From: an uncultured Collinsella sp.
GTDB taxonomy: Bacteria > Actinomycetota > Coriobacteriia > Coriobacteriales > Coriobacteriaceae
NCBI GenBank assembly: GCA_958421655.1
Contig: CATZMG010000031.1
Location: forward strand, 1-23,553
Direction: 5' to 3'
Length of the DNA: 23,553 nucleotides
Of the stretch, positions 1-7,591 are shown piece by piece. Position 1 is the stretch's first letter, and each line of letters opens with the position of its first letter. Both the position numbers and the translations under genes were made by a program. The notes beneath the pieces were generated by a model, which was not told where the DNA came from, searched no databases, and was given only the letters and a program-made list of their open reading frames with translations.

Positions 1-665
1 GGCTTGAGCTGACCGGGAAGTCCGAGGGCCTCACGCTCACCGACGGCACGATGGAGCTGCGTGCCGATTTTGGCCGCATGCTTCCGCGGCTCAAGCAGGG
101 TCGTCTGCAGCAGGAGCTGCTGGTGAAGGCCGCGCGCGCGAAAGGCGTTGAGCATCCGTGGGCAGTCGATGCCACGGCAGGTTTTGGCGAGGATTCGCTG
201 CTGCTGGCGGCCGCGGGCTTTACCGTCGATCTGTATGAACAGGATTGCGTGATCGCGGCGCTCCTCAAGGATGCTTTGGATCGCGCGGCAGATGATCCGG
301 CGCTTGCGGCTGCCGTGGCGCGCATGCGCTTACATGCGGGCGAGGATAGCATTGCCGGCCTTCGCCATACAGCCGAGCTGATCGGGCAGGGCGAGCTCAC
401 CGCTCCCGACGTGGTGTATCTGGACCCCATGTTTCCCGAGCGCACCAAGAGCGCGGCGGTGAAAAAGAAGTTTCAACTTTTGCACCATCTGGAGCAGCCG
501 TGCGCCGACGAGGAGACGCTGGTCGAAGCTGCGCTTGCGGTGCACCCGCGCAAGGTCGTTATCAAGCGACCGGTGAAGGGGCCGCTGCTTGCCGGCGTTA
601 AGCCGAGCTATCAGCTTGTGGGCAAGGCCGTTCGTTACGATGTTTTGGTGCCGCCGCGCCCGTAG
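1..665 (+). CDS. rsmJ: 16S rRNA (guanine-N2)-methyltransferase, RsmJ-like (5' end outside the window)
   Basis: Class I SAM-dependent methyltransferase resembling RsmJ, which methylates a guanine near the 3' end of 16S rRNA. The frame is open back to the window edge (first full codon at base 3), and the residues before the internal ATG at 51 (LELTGKSEGLTLTDGTMELR) match the family, so the gene starts upstream. Visible motifs are the SAM loop VDATAGFGEDSLLLAAAG, then an acidic motif-II region (LYEQD), the catalytic-type DPMFPERTKSAAVKKK, and the late KVVIKRP strand, all in the RsmJ order. It converges with the small minus-strand gene ending at 714. A hairpin lies in the 48-base gap between the two stops. 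The family call is strong; the exact target nucleotide is inferred from the family. Confidence 0.88.
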   Translation, partial: LELTGKSEGLTLTDGTMELRADFGRMLPRLKQGRLQQELLVKAARAKGVEHPWAVDATAGFGEDSLLLAAAGFTVDLYEQDCVIAALLKDALDRAADDPALAAAVARMRLHAGEDSIAGLRHTAELIGQGELTAPDVVYLDPMFPERTKSAAVKKKFQLLHHLEQPCADEETLVEAALAVHPRKVVIKRPVKGPLLAGVKPSYQLVGKAVRYDVLVPPRP

Positions 666-678
666 CTTGTGCACGATG

Positions 679-695
679 GCTGGCGCTTCGCCAGC
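679..695. terminator. hairpin between convergent genes
   Basis: Perfect 7-bp stem (GCTGGCG / CGCCAGC) with a three-base loop, in the short gap between the convergent rsmJ-like gene and the small gene ending at 714. No T-run follows on either strand, so it is not a canonical intrinsic terminator. Its position suggests shared transcript-end formation. Confidence 0.4.
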
Positions 696-713
696 GCCGT
701 GCCGATGCGGGGT

Positions 714-1010
714 CTATTTCCAAGGGTGCGACGTCAGGTGCCAGCCGCCGCAGTATTCGCATTTGTAGCAGGCCAAACCACGCCGTCCGCGGTTTTCGCA
801 GTCGGCCATAACGGCCTCGGCTTCGGCGCGTGTGTCGTAACGGTTTTTGCGTTCGCACGACTTGTAGCGCCAGGCTTCATCGCGCTCGGCGTCTAGTGCG
901 TCGCGGCGCTCGTCCTCGCGCGCAAACAGGTCGCCCATATCGCCGCCGGTGGCAGCGCCCAAAAACTCGCTTTTGGCTTTTGACCAGGCGGCTCGCTTTT
1001 TGCTCCCCAT
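714..1010 (-). CDS. small hypothetical protein with C-terminal Cys-pair (zinc-ribbon-like) motif
   Basis: About 98 residues, highly charged and rich in Asp, Glu, Arg and Lys, with no signal peptide or membrane segment. The C-terminal third reads YKCEYCGGWHLTSHPWK: a C-x2-C pair followed by W-H and a later H, as in small metal-binding zinc-ribbon-like proteins. Cysteines further upstream (CERKNRY and DCENRGRRGLACYKC) may complete the site. The ATG at 1010 was chosen because AGGAG lies about 10 bases before it; an in-frame TTG at 1031 would overlap that ribosome site. It is transcribed divergently from the acetyltransferase gene across a short region with a 9-bp dyad. Similar short WHL-motif proteins occur in actinobacteria, but I cannot assign a function. 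The coding call is reasonable; the metal site is inferred. Confidence 0.62.
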   Translation of the reverse strand: MGSKKRAAWSKAKSEFLGAATGGDMGDLFAREDERRDALDAERDEAWRYKSCERKNRYDTRAEAEAVMADCENRGRRGLACYKCEYCGGWHLTSHPWK

Positions 1011-1034
1011 CTGCTTCGCGCTCCTCTCCAAACG

Positions 1035-1066
1035 TTGGTATCATTGCTCAATCAAAGTGATACCAA
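1035..1066. promoter_or_regulatory. 9-bp inverted repeat between divergent genes (operator or promoter candidate)
   Basis: TTGGTATCA at 1035-1043 and its exact complement TGATACCAA at 1058-1066, separated by 14 bases, in the 77-base gap between divergent start codons. The size and position fit a repressor dyad or overlapping divergent promoters. The TTGGTAT half-site recurs in the 3861-3893 direct repeats. Confidence 0.45.
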
Positions 1067-1087
1067 TAAACGTGAGGTCGCCGCGTG

Positions 1088-1576
1088 ATGATCAGAAAAA
1101 CCCTCGATACCGACATTCCCGCCGTCATGGCTATCTATGACGCGGCCCGCGCCTTTATGCGCGCGCATGGCAACGCCACGCAGTGGCCCGAGGGCACGCC
1201 TTCTGCCGAGCAGCTGGCTGCCGATATCGCCGCCGGTGGCAGCTATGTGTGCGAAGTCGATGGTCGCGTGGTGGCGACGTTTGCCTTTTTACCGGGCCCG
1301 GACGAGTGCTATGACGTAATTGAGGACGGTCAATGGCGTAGCGACACTCCGTACGCCGTGCTGCACCGTGTGGCATCCGACGGCACCGTGCACGGTATCG
1401 CGGCCGCGATGTTTGCCTTTGCCAAGGAGCGTGCCGATCACCTGCGCATCGACACACATCAGGACAACCTGCCCATGCAGGGAGCCATTGCCAAGGCCGG
1501 GTTTAAGCGCGCCGGTATCGTATATGTGTCGGACGGTACGCCGCGTGTTGCGTTTGACTGGCTGCGCGAGGCGTAA
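1088..1576 (+). CDS. GNAT family N-acetyltransferase
   Basis: Single-domain GNAT protein of 162 residues that would transfer an acetyl group from acetyl-CoA to an unidentified amine. It begins MIRKTLDTDIPAVMAIYDAAR, the typical first strand and helix. The core strand GRVVATFAFL follows, then LHRVASDGTVHGIAAAMFAFA, the acetyl-CoA pyrophosphate-loop region, and DTHQDNLPMQGAIAKAGFKRAGIVYV, the conserved late motif. The substrate cannot be told from sequence. Start: GTG at 1085 and ATG at 1088 are adjacent, and GAGG at 1074-1077 suits either; ATG is preferred. It stands alone, divergent from the small Cys-pair gene and followed by a strong hairpin at 1604-1642. Confidence 0.88.
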   Translation: MIRKTLDTDIPAVMAIYDAARAFMRAHGNATQWPEGTPSAEQLAADIAAGGSYVCEVDGRVVATFAFLPGPDECYDVIEDGQWRSDTPYAVLHRVASDGTVHGIAAAMFAFAKERADHLRIDTHQDNLPMQGAIAKAGFKRAGIVYVSDGTPRVAFDWLREA

Positions 1577-1603
1577 GAGCGACGCCTCATATCAATAATT
1601 CAT

Positions 1604-1642
1604 GCGAACGAAACTGGCCCAGGTGGGGTCATTTTCGTTCGC
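1604..1642. repeat. 10-bp-arm palindrome downstream of the acetyltransferase gene
   Basis: Perfect arms GCGAACGAAA (1604-1613) and TTTCGTTCGC (1633-1642) around a 19-base loop containing GGCCCAGGTGGGGTC. It begins 27 bases after the acetyltransferase stop and has no following T-run of note. It shares the outer-arm design of the other intergenic palindromes here but not their GGGACRG core. It could act as a transcript-end hairpin or be a dispersed palindromic repeat. Confidence 0.6.
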
Positions 1643-1829
1643 TGTGCTGATTTGCAAGCCGGCTTTCGCAAGGCGCGAACCTACGAAAATCGCCGCGCGG
1701 CAACGCGGGGCGATGAGCTCGGTCGGGGGATAGGGCCCGCTTCGCCCGCCGGCCCGTAAATTGTATCATCCAGTGTGGAACGAGGGTGCCCGTTGCCGCG
1801 TGCGATGGGCTTGCAATAAGAGGAGAGCC
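1643..1829. other. GC-rich leader before the ribosomal-protection GTPase gene
   Basis: A 187-base gene-free stretch. It can form GC-rich hairpins, for example around 1690-1713 (TCGCC/GGCGA with an inner GCG/CGC) and GGGCC/GGCCC around 1733-1757, followed by an AT-rich patch with TATCAT at 1764-1769. No convincing -35 partner is seen. Leaders of tet(M)-type genes are known to use attenuation, but nothing here proves it. Confidence 0.3.
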
Positions 1830-3833
1830 ATGTCGAAGCAAGCGGTCGCTGGAATCTTGGCGCATGTCGATGCCGGCAAGACCACGCTGGCCGAGGCCAT
1901 GCCGTTTAACGCGGGCCGCATTCGCAAGCGCGGCCGCGTTGACGATGGCGACTCGCATCTGGATACGAACGAGATTGAGCGTGAGCGCGGTATCACGATC
2001 TTCTCGTCGCAGGCTGTGCTCGACCATGGTGACACCCACGTTATGCTCGTGGACGCTCCCGGCCATGTCGATTTTTCTGCCGAGGCGGAGCGCACGCTGC
2101 GTGCCCTGGACTACGCGATTCTGGTGGTAGGCGCCAACGATGGCGTACAGGGGCACACCGAAACCCTGTGGCGCCTGCTTGCGCGCTATGACATCCCGAC
2201 GTTCATCTTTATCAACAAGATCGATTTGGAGAATCCCGGCCGCGATGTTTTGCTGGCACAACTTGGGCAACGTCTTTCTGAGGGGTGCCTGGATGCCAAC
2301 GAACTGCTGGCGGGTGGCGCCGTTCAGGAGGACGCTGCTGCGTTGGACGAAGCGGCGCTCGAGGAGTTTCTTGAGGCGGGTGAGCTTTCCTCCGCGACGC
2401 TGTCGCGCATGGTTGCTGAGCGCAAGCTCTTTCCCTGCTTTGCCGGCTCGGCGCTCAAGGACCAAGGTGTGGACGAGCTGTTGGATGGTATATGCGCGCT
2501 GATGCGCGAACAGGCGTGGCTCCCGGAGTTTGCCGCCCGCGTCTATCGCGTCAGCCGCGGGGACCGCGGCGAGCGCTTGGCTTGGGTTAAAGTGACCGGC
2601 GGCACGCTGCATGCCAAACAGGTGATTAACGGACGTTCCGGTGCCGAGGCATGGGAGCAGAAGGTCGATCAGGTACGCATCTATAACGGCGAGAAGTATG
2701 AGCTTGCCCAAGAAGTTGCTGCTGGCGGCATTTGTGCCGTGACGGGCCTTGCGCACGTTCGCCCAGGGGACGCTCTGGGCGCGGAACCCGCGTGCGATGC
2801 GCCCGTCATTGCGCCGGTCCTCACCTATACGGTGCTTCCGGGCGAACACGATGTCCACGCGGTGTTCAAAGCGCTGACTGAGTTGGCGGACGAAGATCCC
2901 ATGCTCGGCGTAGGCTGGAACACCCATCTTGAACAAATACATCTGCAGCTTATGGGGGCGGTGCAGCTCGAGGTCGTGCAGCGGGTGTTGGCCGATCGCT
3001 TTGGCCTTTCGGTTGCGTTTGAGTCTGGCGGCATTCTCTATAAGGAGACTATTTCGCAGCCGGTCGAGGGCGTGGGCCACTTTGAGCCACTGCGCCACTA
3101 TGCCGAGGTGCATCTGCGTCTGGAGCCGTTGCCGGCGGGTTCGGGCGTGCAGTTTGGCACCGTGACCTCGACCGATGAGCTCGATCTTAACTGGCAGCGT
3201 CTGGCACTCACCAACGCCATGGAGCGCGATCACCTGGGCGTGCTGACCGGCTCGCCCATCACCGATGTGCGCATTACGCTCACGGGCGGCCGTGCGCATG
3301 CCAAACACACCGAGGGCGGCGATTTTCGCCAGGCCACGTACCGCGCGATTCGCCAGGGGCTCATGCAGGCGCGTGAGGCTGGCGCGGCGGTGCTGTTGGA
3401 GCCGTGGTACCACTTTGAGCTCGAGGTGCCGGGGGAGTGCGTGGGCCGGGCGCTCTCGGATGCCACGCGCATGGGTGCCGAGTACGAGCCACCGACGATG
3501 ACGGGGGACCGGGCGAAGCTTGTGGGTCGCGTGCCGGCATCCGAGGTGCAGGACTATGCCCTGGAGGTAGCTGCCTACACGAGCGGTCGCGGGCATCTGT
3601 ACCTGGAGTTCGCCGGCTATGCGGCTTGCCATGATGCCGAGCGCGTAATCGAGACGGCCGCCTATGAGCCCGAGGCCGATCTGCCCAACACGCCCGACTC
3701 GGTCTTTTGCTCTCACGGCGCTGGTTACACGGTCAAATGGTACGACGTACCCGCCGCGGCGCACGTAAAGATCGATCCCGCCACCTTCCGCCCCAGGCGA
3801 GCAGCAGACGCCGAGTTTTTCGGCCACATGTGA
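1830..3833 (+). CDS. TetM/TetW-like ribosomal-protection translational GTPase (EF-G-like)
   Basis: A 667-residue translation-factor GTPase of the tetracycline ribosomal-protection family, whose members bind the ribosome like EF-G and release tetracycline using GTP hydrolysis. G1 is AHVDAGKTT (11-19). The switch I region ends ERERGITI, G3 is DAPGH (75-79), G4 NKID (129-132) and G5-like GSALK (206-210). EF-G-like domains follow through to a C-terminal stretch (EVQDYALEVAAYTSGRGHLYLEFAGY) that aligns with the TetM C-terminus. Typical RPPs are about 640 residues, so this is full length. The ATG at 1830 has AGGAGAG just upstream. The stop codon TGA is the first triplet of a palindrome. No mobile-element genes adjoin it, so it looks like a resident chromosomal homologue; whether it gives tetracycline resistance is unknown. 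Confidence 0.85.
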   Translation: MSKQAVAGILAHVDAGKTTLAEAMPFNAGRIRKRGRVDDGDSHLDTNEIERERGITIFSSQAVLDHGDTHVMLVDAPGHVDFSAEAERTLRALDYAILVVGANDGVQGHTETLWRLLARYDIPTFIFINKIDLENPGRDVLLAQLGQRLSEGCLDANELLAGGAVQEDAAALDEAALEEFLEAGELSSATLSRMVAERKLFPCFAGSALKDQGVDELLDGICALMREQAWLPEFAARVYRVSRGDRGERLAWVKVTGGTLHAKQVINGRSGAEAWEQKVDQVRIYNGEKYELAQEVAAGGICAVTGLAHVRPGDALGAEPACDAPVIAPVLTYTVLPGEHDVHAVFKALTELADEDPMLGVGWNTHLEQIHLQLMGAVQLEVVQRVLADRFGLSVAFESGGILYKETISQPVEGVGHFEPLRHYAEVHLRLEPLPAGSGVQFGTVTSTDELDLNWQRLALTNAMERDHLGVLTGSPITDVRITLTGGRAHAKHTEGGDFRQATYRAIRQGLMQAREAGAAVLLEPWYHFELEVPGECVGRALSDATRMGAEYEPPTMTGDRAKLVGRVPASEVQDYALEVAAYTSGRGHLYLEFAGYAACHDAERVIETAAYEPEADLPNTPDSVFCSHGAGYTVKWYDVPAAAHVKIDPATFRPRRAADAEFFGHM

Positions 3834-3855
3834 CAGAGGGGCAGCCCCTTTGTCA
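3831..3855. repeat. GGGGCAG-core palindrome overlapping the GTPase stop codon
   Basis: Arms TGACAGAGGGG and CCCCTTTGTCA with a CAG loop, complementary except for one G-T pair. The TGA of the left arm is the stop codon of the preceding gene, which therefore ends ATG-TGA. It is one of a family of similar palindromes in the window (compare 7553-7587 and 8810-8844), and probably also shapes the transcript end. Confidence 0.75.
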
Positions 3856-3860
3856 GATTC

Positions 3861-3893
3861 AGTTGGTATAACTCGGTACAAGTTGGTATAACT
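3861..3893. promoter_or_regulatory. two 13-bp direct repeats, each a small dyad, upstream of the first ATPase gene
   Basis: AGTTGGTATAACT occurs at 3861-3873 and again, identical, at 3881-3893. The 20-bp offset is close to two helical turns. Each copy is itself a dyad (AGTT...AACT). TTGGTA at 3863 and TATAAC at 3887 could be -35 and -10 elements 18 bases apart, so a protein bound here would sit on the promoter. The regulator is unknown. Confidence 0.5.
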
Positions 3894-3926
3894 ATTACCA
3901 GGGTTTGCCAATCCGAGGAGGCCGAC

Positions 3927-5045
3927 ATGAACCCGAATCCCTTTAAGCCAACGGCAGGCAAGCGGCCTCCGATACTCATCGGTCGTGAGTCGGTCATCGA
4001 AGATTTCGAGGAAGGGCTCGATAACGGCGCCGGGGCGCCGGGCAGGCTCATGCTCATTACGGGAAACCGCGGCTGTGGCAAAACGGTTCTCTTGCGGGAA
4101 CTGCAGCGTTTAGCTAGCGAGCGCGGATGGGCGGTTGTCTCCGATTCCGCTTCGCTTGGGCTGTGCGGCCGCCTAGCCGATGCGCTTCGCTCGAATAAAC
4201 CCGTTGTGACGTCAATGGAGTTCGGTCCGTCGTTTGACCGGATGTCGGTCGAGGCGGCGCGGGCAAAGGGCGAAACGTTGCAAGGGCTGGTCAACGAGCG
4301 CCTCAAGAAGCTCGGTCCAGGCAAGGGCATACTGTTTGCGATCGATGAGGCACAATCGGCGTCTATCGAGGAGCTGGCGGCTCTTGCCGTTCTCTATCAG
4401 CAGGTGCTGGGAGATCAGGATGCCACAGGCCTGTCCGATAGCGAACAGCGCGGCCTTGCGCTGGTGTTCGCCGGCTTACCCAGTATGGTTGACGATCTGC
4501 TCGAAGAGCCGAGCGTGACGTTTTTGCGGCGTGCCCAGCAGCGTACGTTGGGGGCGATCTCTTTGCCCAAGGTACGCGATTCGTATATCCAGACGGTCAA
4601 AGACGCTGGTCTTTACGTTGACGCGGAGACGGCGGACCTTGCGGCGCGCAAGAGCATGGGGCATCCCTACATGGTTCAGCTGGTGGGATATTACATGTGG
4701 CGGTCTGCTGTCCGGCGTGGCTCGCAGGTCATCGAAAGGCGCGATGTCGAGGATGGCCATGCGGATGCCGTCTCCGAGTTCTATGAAGCGGTTGACGCGC
4801 CCCTGTATTACGGGCTGCGCAGTCCACAGCGCCTTTTTATCGAGGCCATGGTGGTTGACGAGGGCAAGCCGACGCGCATGGCGGATATCATTGAGCGCTG
4901 CGATCGTACCCAGAGCTGGGCGAGTAAATATCGCGCAAGCCTGATTCGCGAGCGCGTCATCGAGGCTGCCGGATACGGTCTCGTCCGGTTTACCGTGCCC
5001 ATGCTGGGCGCGTACATTCGCGATCGAGTTTTATGGCATGAGTAG
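3927..5045 (+). CDS. ORC/Cdc6-like AAA ATPase (first paralog)
   Basis: A 372-residue P-loop ATPase of the ORC-like (AAA_16/ATPase_2) type with a C-terminal helical, probably winged-helix, region. It starts NPFKPTAGKRPPILIGRE. Walker A is GNRGCGKT (46-53), Walker B ILFAIDE (135-141), and a sensor-like strand reads LVFAGLPS. FLRRAQQ (199-205) is shared exactly with the second ATPase and is a good candidate arginine-finger segment. A GAGGAGG ribosome site precedes the ATG. Its 3' end overlaps the UvrA-like reading frame by eight bases, suggesting co-transcription and perhaps translational coupling. Members are common in gut actinobacteria, often in several copies, with no established role. DNA binding or a regulatory switch is inferred from fold only. 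Confidence 0.75.
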   Translation: MNPNPFKPTAGKRPPILIGRESVIEDFEEGLDNGAGAPGRLMLITGNRGCGKTVLLRELQRLASERGWAVVSDSASLGLCGRLADALRSNKPVVTSMEFGPSFDRMSVEAARAKGETLQGLVNERLKKLGPGKGILFAIDEAQSASIEELAALAVLYQQVLGDQDATGLSDSEQRGLALVFAGLPSMVDDLLEEPSVTFLRRAQQRTLGAISLPKVRDSYIQTVKDAGLYVDAETADLAARKSMGHPYMVQLVGYYMWRSAVRRGSQVIERRDVEDGHADAVSEFYEAVDAPLYYGLRSPQRLFIEAMVVDEGKPTRMADIIERCDRTQSWASKYRASLIRERVIEAAGYGLVRFTVPMLGAYIRDRVLWHE

Positions 5046-7551
5046 GGTGATAAAGGTGACGGAACAGAAGATGAGCCCGCAGGCTATCGAGGTGCGTGGC
5101 GCGCGCGTTCATAACCTTAAAGACATCGATATCGATATTCCGCTGGGAAAGCTTGTGGGCATTGCCGGCGTGTCGGGTTCGGGCAAGAGTTCGCTGGCGC
5201 TGGGGGTTCTTTATGCCGAGGGCTCGCGTCGCTACTTGGAAGCACTCAGCACCTATACTCGCCGTCGCCTAACACAGGCCGAACACGCCCAGGTGGACGA
5301 GGTACTGCACGTGCCGGCGGCGCTCGCGCTACACCAGCGTCCGAGCGTGCCGGGCGTGCGTTCCACTTTTGGCACCATGACCGAGCTCAACAATAGCCTG
5401 CGTCTGCTCTTTAGCCGGTGCGCCCATCACGTGTGCCCGCATTGCGGGGCGCGTGTGGAGCCGAGCCTTAACGTGGCTGCGGGCCTGTCGCTCACGTGCC
5501 CCGCATGCGGTCGCGAGTTCTACGCGCCGGGTGCCGAGGACCTTGCCTTTAACAGCGGCGGCGCGTGCTCTACCTGCGGCGGCACTGGTGTCATGCGCGA
5601 GGTGGACGAGGCGAGCTTGGTGCCCGACGAGTCAAAGACTATCAACGAAGGCGCGGTGCTTCCCTGGGGCACGCTCATGTGGGATCTGATGAAGCAGGTG
5701 GCAGGCGAGATGGGCGTACGCACCGACGTGCCGTTTAACCAGCTCACGCCTCAAGAGCGCGACATCGTGTTTCATGGTCCGGCGGTTAAGAAGCACATTC
5801 TCTACGTTCCCAAAAACGGCGAGGGCGCCACGCCGCTCGATTTCACCTATTACAACGCCGTCTATACCGTCGAGAATGCGCTCGCCAAGGTCAAGGACGA
5901 TAAGGGCTTAAAACGCGTCGCGCGCTTTTTGCGCGAGGGAGCATGCCGCGATTGCGGCGGCACGCGTCTCTCCGAGGCTGCGCGCCAGCCCCAGGTGCGT
6001 GGTATCAATCTGGCGCAGGCCGCGGCCATGACGCTGGGCGAGGCGATTGAGTGGGTGCGCGGGGTGCCCGCATCCTTGCCGCCCGAGATGCAGCCCATGG
6101 CGACGGATATCTGCGATTCGTTTTTGGGCGCGGCCCGTCGTCTGGTCGATCTGGGCCTCGATTACCTCTCGCTCGACCGCGCCGGTGCCACGCTCTCCAC
6201 GGGTGAGCGCCAGCGCGTGCAGCTTGCTCGCGTGGTGCGCAATCGATCGACAGGCGTGCTTTATGTGCTGGACGAGCCTTCGATTGGCTTGCATCCTGCC
6301 AATGTCGACGGCCTGGTGGGCGTGATGCGCGATCTGGTGGATGACGGCAACACCGTGGTTGTTGTCGACCACGATACGCGCGTACTGGCGGAAGCCGACT
6401 ATCTGGTTGAGATGGGTCCCGTTGCTGGAGCAGGCGGCGGCAATGTGATTGCTGCGGGCACGGTAGACGAGGTCGAGCAATCGCGGGGCAGCCGCATCGC
6501 TCCGTTTTTGCGCGCAGAGCCCAAGCGCTTGCGTCCGCAGGTGACTGACGACGACATGTTCGATCAGGGCCATATCCGCATGGCAACCGAGGCCATCCAT
6601 ACCGTCAAACCGCTCGAAGTCGATATCCCGCGCGGCCGCCTTGTCGCGGTAACGGGCGTTTCGGGTTCGGGCAAGACGACACTGGTGCTCGAGACGCTCA
6701 TCCCGGCACTCAAGGCGCAGGCAGCTGGCGAGCGCCTGCCGGGGCACGTGCGTTGGGTCGATGCCGAGGGTATTGCCCGCGCAAACCTGATTGACGCTAC
6801 GCCCATCGGCGCCAACGTGCGCTCGACGGTCGCAACCTATGCCGACATCCATGATGAGCTGCGCCGCGCCTTCGCCCGTACGCCCGAGGCCAAGGCAGCC
6901 GGCTACAAGGCGGGCGCCTTTAGCTACAACACCGGCGCCTTGCGCTGCCCTACGTGTGACGGCACGGGCTCGATATCGCTCGACGTGCAGTTTTTGCCCG
7001 ACGTCGAGATCGTCTGCCCAGCATGCCGTGGTTCGCGCTACGCCGAGGCCGCCTCGCATATCCATCGCGAGGGTAAGGACGGGAGCTTGCTGACGTTGCC
7101 GCAGCTCATGGACATGAGTGTGGACGAGGCCATCGACGCCACACTGGGACTCAAGAAGGTTCAGGCGCGCTTGCAGACCTTGCACGACTTGGGCTTGGGC
7201 TATCTCACGCTCGGTGAGCCCACGCCGGCGCTTTCGGGCGGCGAGGCACAGCGCCTTAAGCTCGCGAGCGAGATGGGCCGCGTGCAGGATGATGCCGTAT
7301 TCGTGTTCGACGAACCCACGATTGGCCTGCATCCGCTCGATGTTCAGGTGTTGCTGAGTGTGTTTGACGGCCTCGTTGCCAAGGGCGCCACGGTTATCGT
7401 GATCGAACACGATCTCGACCTTATCCGTAACGCCGATTACGTGATCGACATGGGCCCGGGCGGTGGCGACGCGGGCGGGCAAATCGTCTGCGCCGGTACG
7501 CCGGGCGACATCGTGGCCTGCTCCGCAAGCATCACCGGCCGCTACCTATAG
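5038..7551 (+). CDS. class II (short) UvrA-like ABC ATPase
   Basis: UvrA-family protein of 837 residues, well short of the roughly 940 of canonical UvrA, and apparently lacking the UvrB-binding insertion after the first P-loop, as in class II UvrA proteins, some of which accompany drug resistance. Two ABC modules are complete. The first has Walker A GVSGSGKSS, signature LSTGERQR and Walker B VLDEPSIGLH; the second has GVSGSGKTT, LSGGEAQR and VFDEPTIGLH. Zinc-finger cysteine pairs include CPHC/CPAC, CSTCGG/CRDCGG and the C-terminal CPTCDG/CPACRG. The start is uncertain: the ATG at 5038 lies inside the upstream ATPase gene without a clear ribosome site, while the ATG at 5071, just before the conserved IEVRGARVHNLK, gives 826 residues. 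A separate uvrA for repair is expected elsewhere. The substrate is unknown. Confidence 0.87.
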   Translation: MSRVIKVTEQKMSPQAIEVRGARVHNLKDIDIDIPLGKLVGIAGVSGSGKSSLALGVLYAEGSRRYLEALSTYTRRRLTQAEHAQVDEVLHVPAALALHQRPSVPGVRSTFGTMTELNNSLRLLFSRCAHHVCPHCGARVEPSLNVAAGLSLTCPACGREFYAPGAEDLAFNSGGACSTCGGTGVMREVDEASLVPDESKTINEGAVLPWGTLMWDLMKQVAGEMGVRTDVPFNQLTPQERDIVFHGPAVKKHILYVPKNGEGATPLDFTYYNAVYTVENALAKVKDDKGLKRVARFLREGACRDCGGTRLSEAARQPQVRGINLAQAAAMTLGEAIEWVRGVPASLPPEMQPMATDICDSFLGAARRLVDLGLDYLSLDRAGATLSTGERQRVQLARVVRNRSTGVLYVLDEPSIGLHPANVDGLVGVMRDLVDDGNTVVVVDHDTRVLAEADYLVEMGPVAGAGGGNVIAAGTVDEVEQSRGSRIAPFLRAEPKRLRPQVTDDDMFDQGHIRMATEAIHTVKPLEVDIPRGRLVAVTGVSGSGKTTLVLETLIPALKAQAAGERLPGHVRWVDAEGIARANLIDATPIGANVRSTVATYADIHDELRRAFARTPEAKAAGYKAGAFSYNTGALRCPTCDGTGSISLDVQFLPDVEIVCPACRGSRYAEAASHIHREGKDGSLLTLPQLMDMSVDEAIDATLGLKKVQARLQTLHDLGLGYLTLGEPTPALSGGEAQRLKLASEMGRVQDDAVFVFDEPTIGLHPLDVQVLLSVFDGLVAKGATVIVIEHDLDLIRNADYVIDMGPGGGDAGGQIVCAGTPGDIVACSASITGRYL

Positions 7552-7552
7552 A

Positions 7553-7587
7553 CAATGAGGCAAAGGGACAGCCCCTTTGCCTCATTG
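7553..7587. terminator. GGGACAG-core palindrome shared by convergent uvrA-like and ATPase genes
   Basis: Arms CAATGAGGCAAAGGG and CCCTTTGCCTCATTG pair over 15 bases around a short ACAGC-type loop. It fills the 40-base gap between the UvrA-like stop (one base upstream) and the second ATPase stop (7592), so it probably ends both transcripts, although there is no T-run. Its core AAAGGGACAGCCCCTTT is nearly the same as the cores at 3831-3855 and 8810-8844. Confidence 0.72.
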
Positions 7588-7591
7588 ATGC

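Noticed and set aside
1775..1819. A 14-codon GTG-started frame ending ten bases before the GTPase start, as a possible attenuation leader peptide
   Set aside because: It lacks a ribosome site and any repeated-codon or hairpin arrangement linked to it; frames of this length occur by chance.
1830..3833. Acquired tetracycline-resistance gene on a mobile element
   Set aside because: No integrase, relaxase, transposase or composition change flanks the gene; it looks like a resident homologue, and resistance cannot be claimed from sequence alone.
1629..3911. Long 760-codon open frame on the minus strand opposite the GTPase gene
   Set aside because: It is a by-product of GC-rich codon use: the plus strand encodes a complete, motif-bearing GTPase, and the antisense translation shows no domain.
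5908..7482. 524-codon antisense frame within the UvrA-like gene
   Set aside because: Same cause: it is composition-driven, with Arg, His and Ala bias and no recognisable motif, and it is fully covered by the UvrA-like coding frame.
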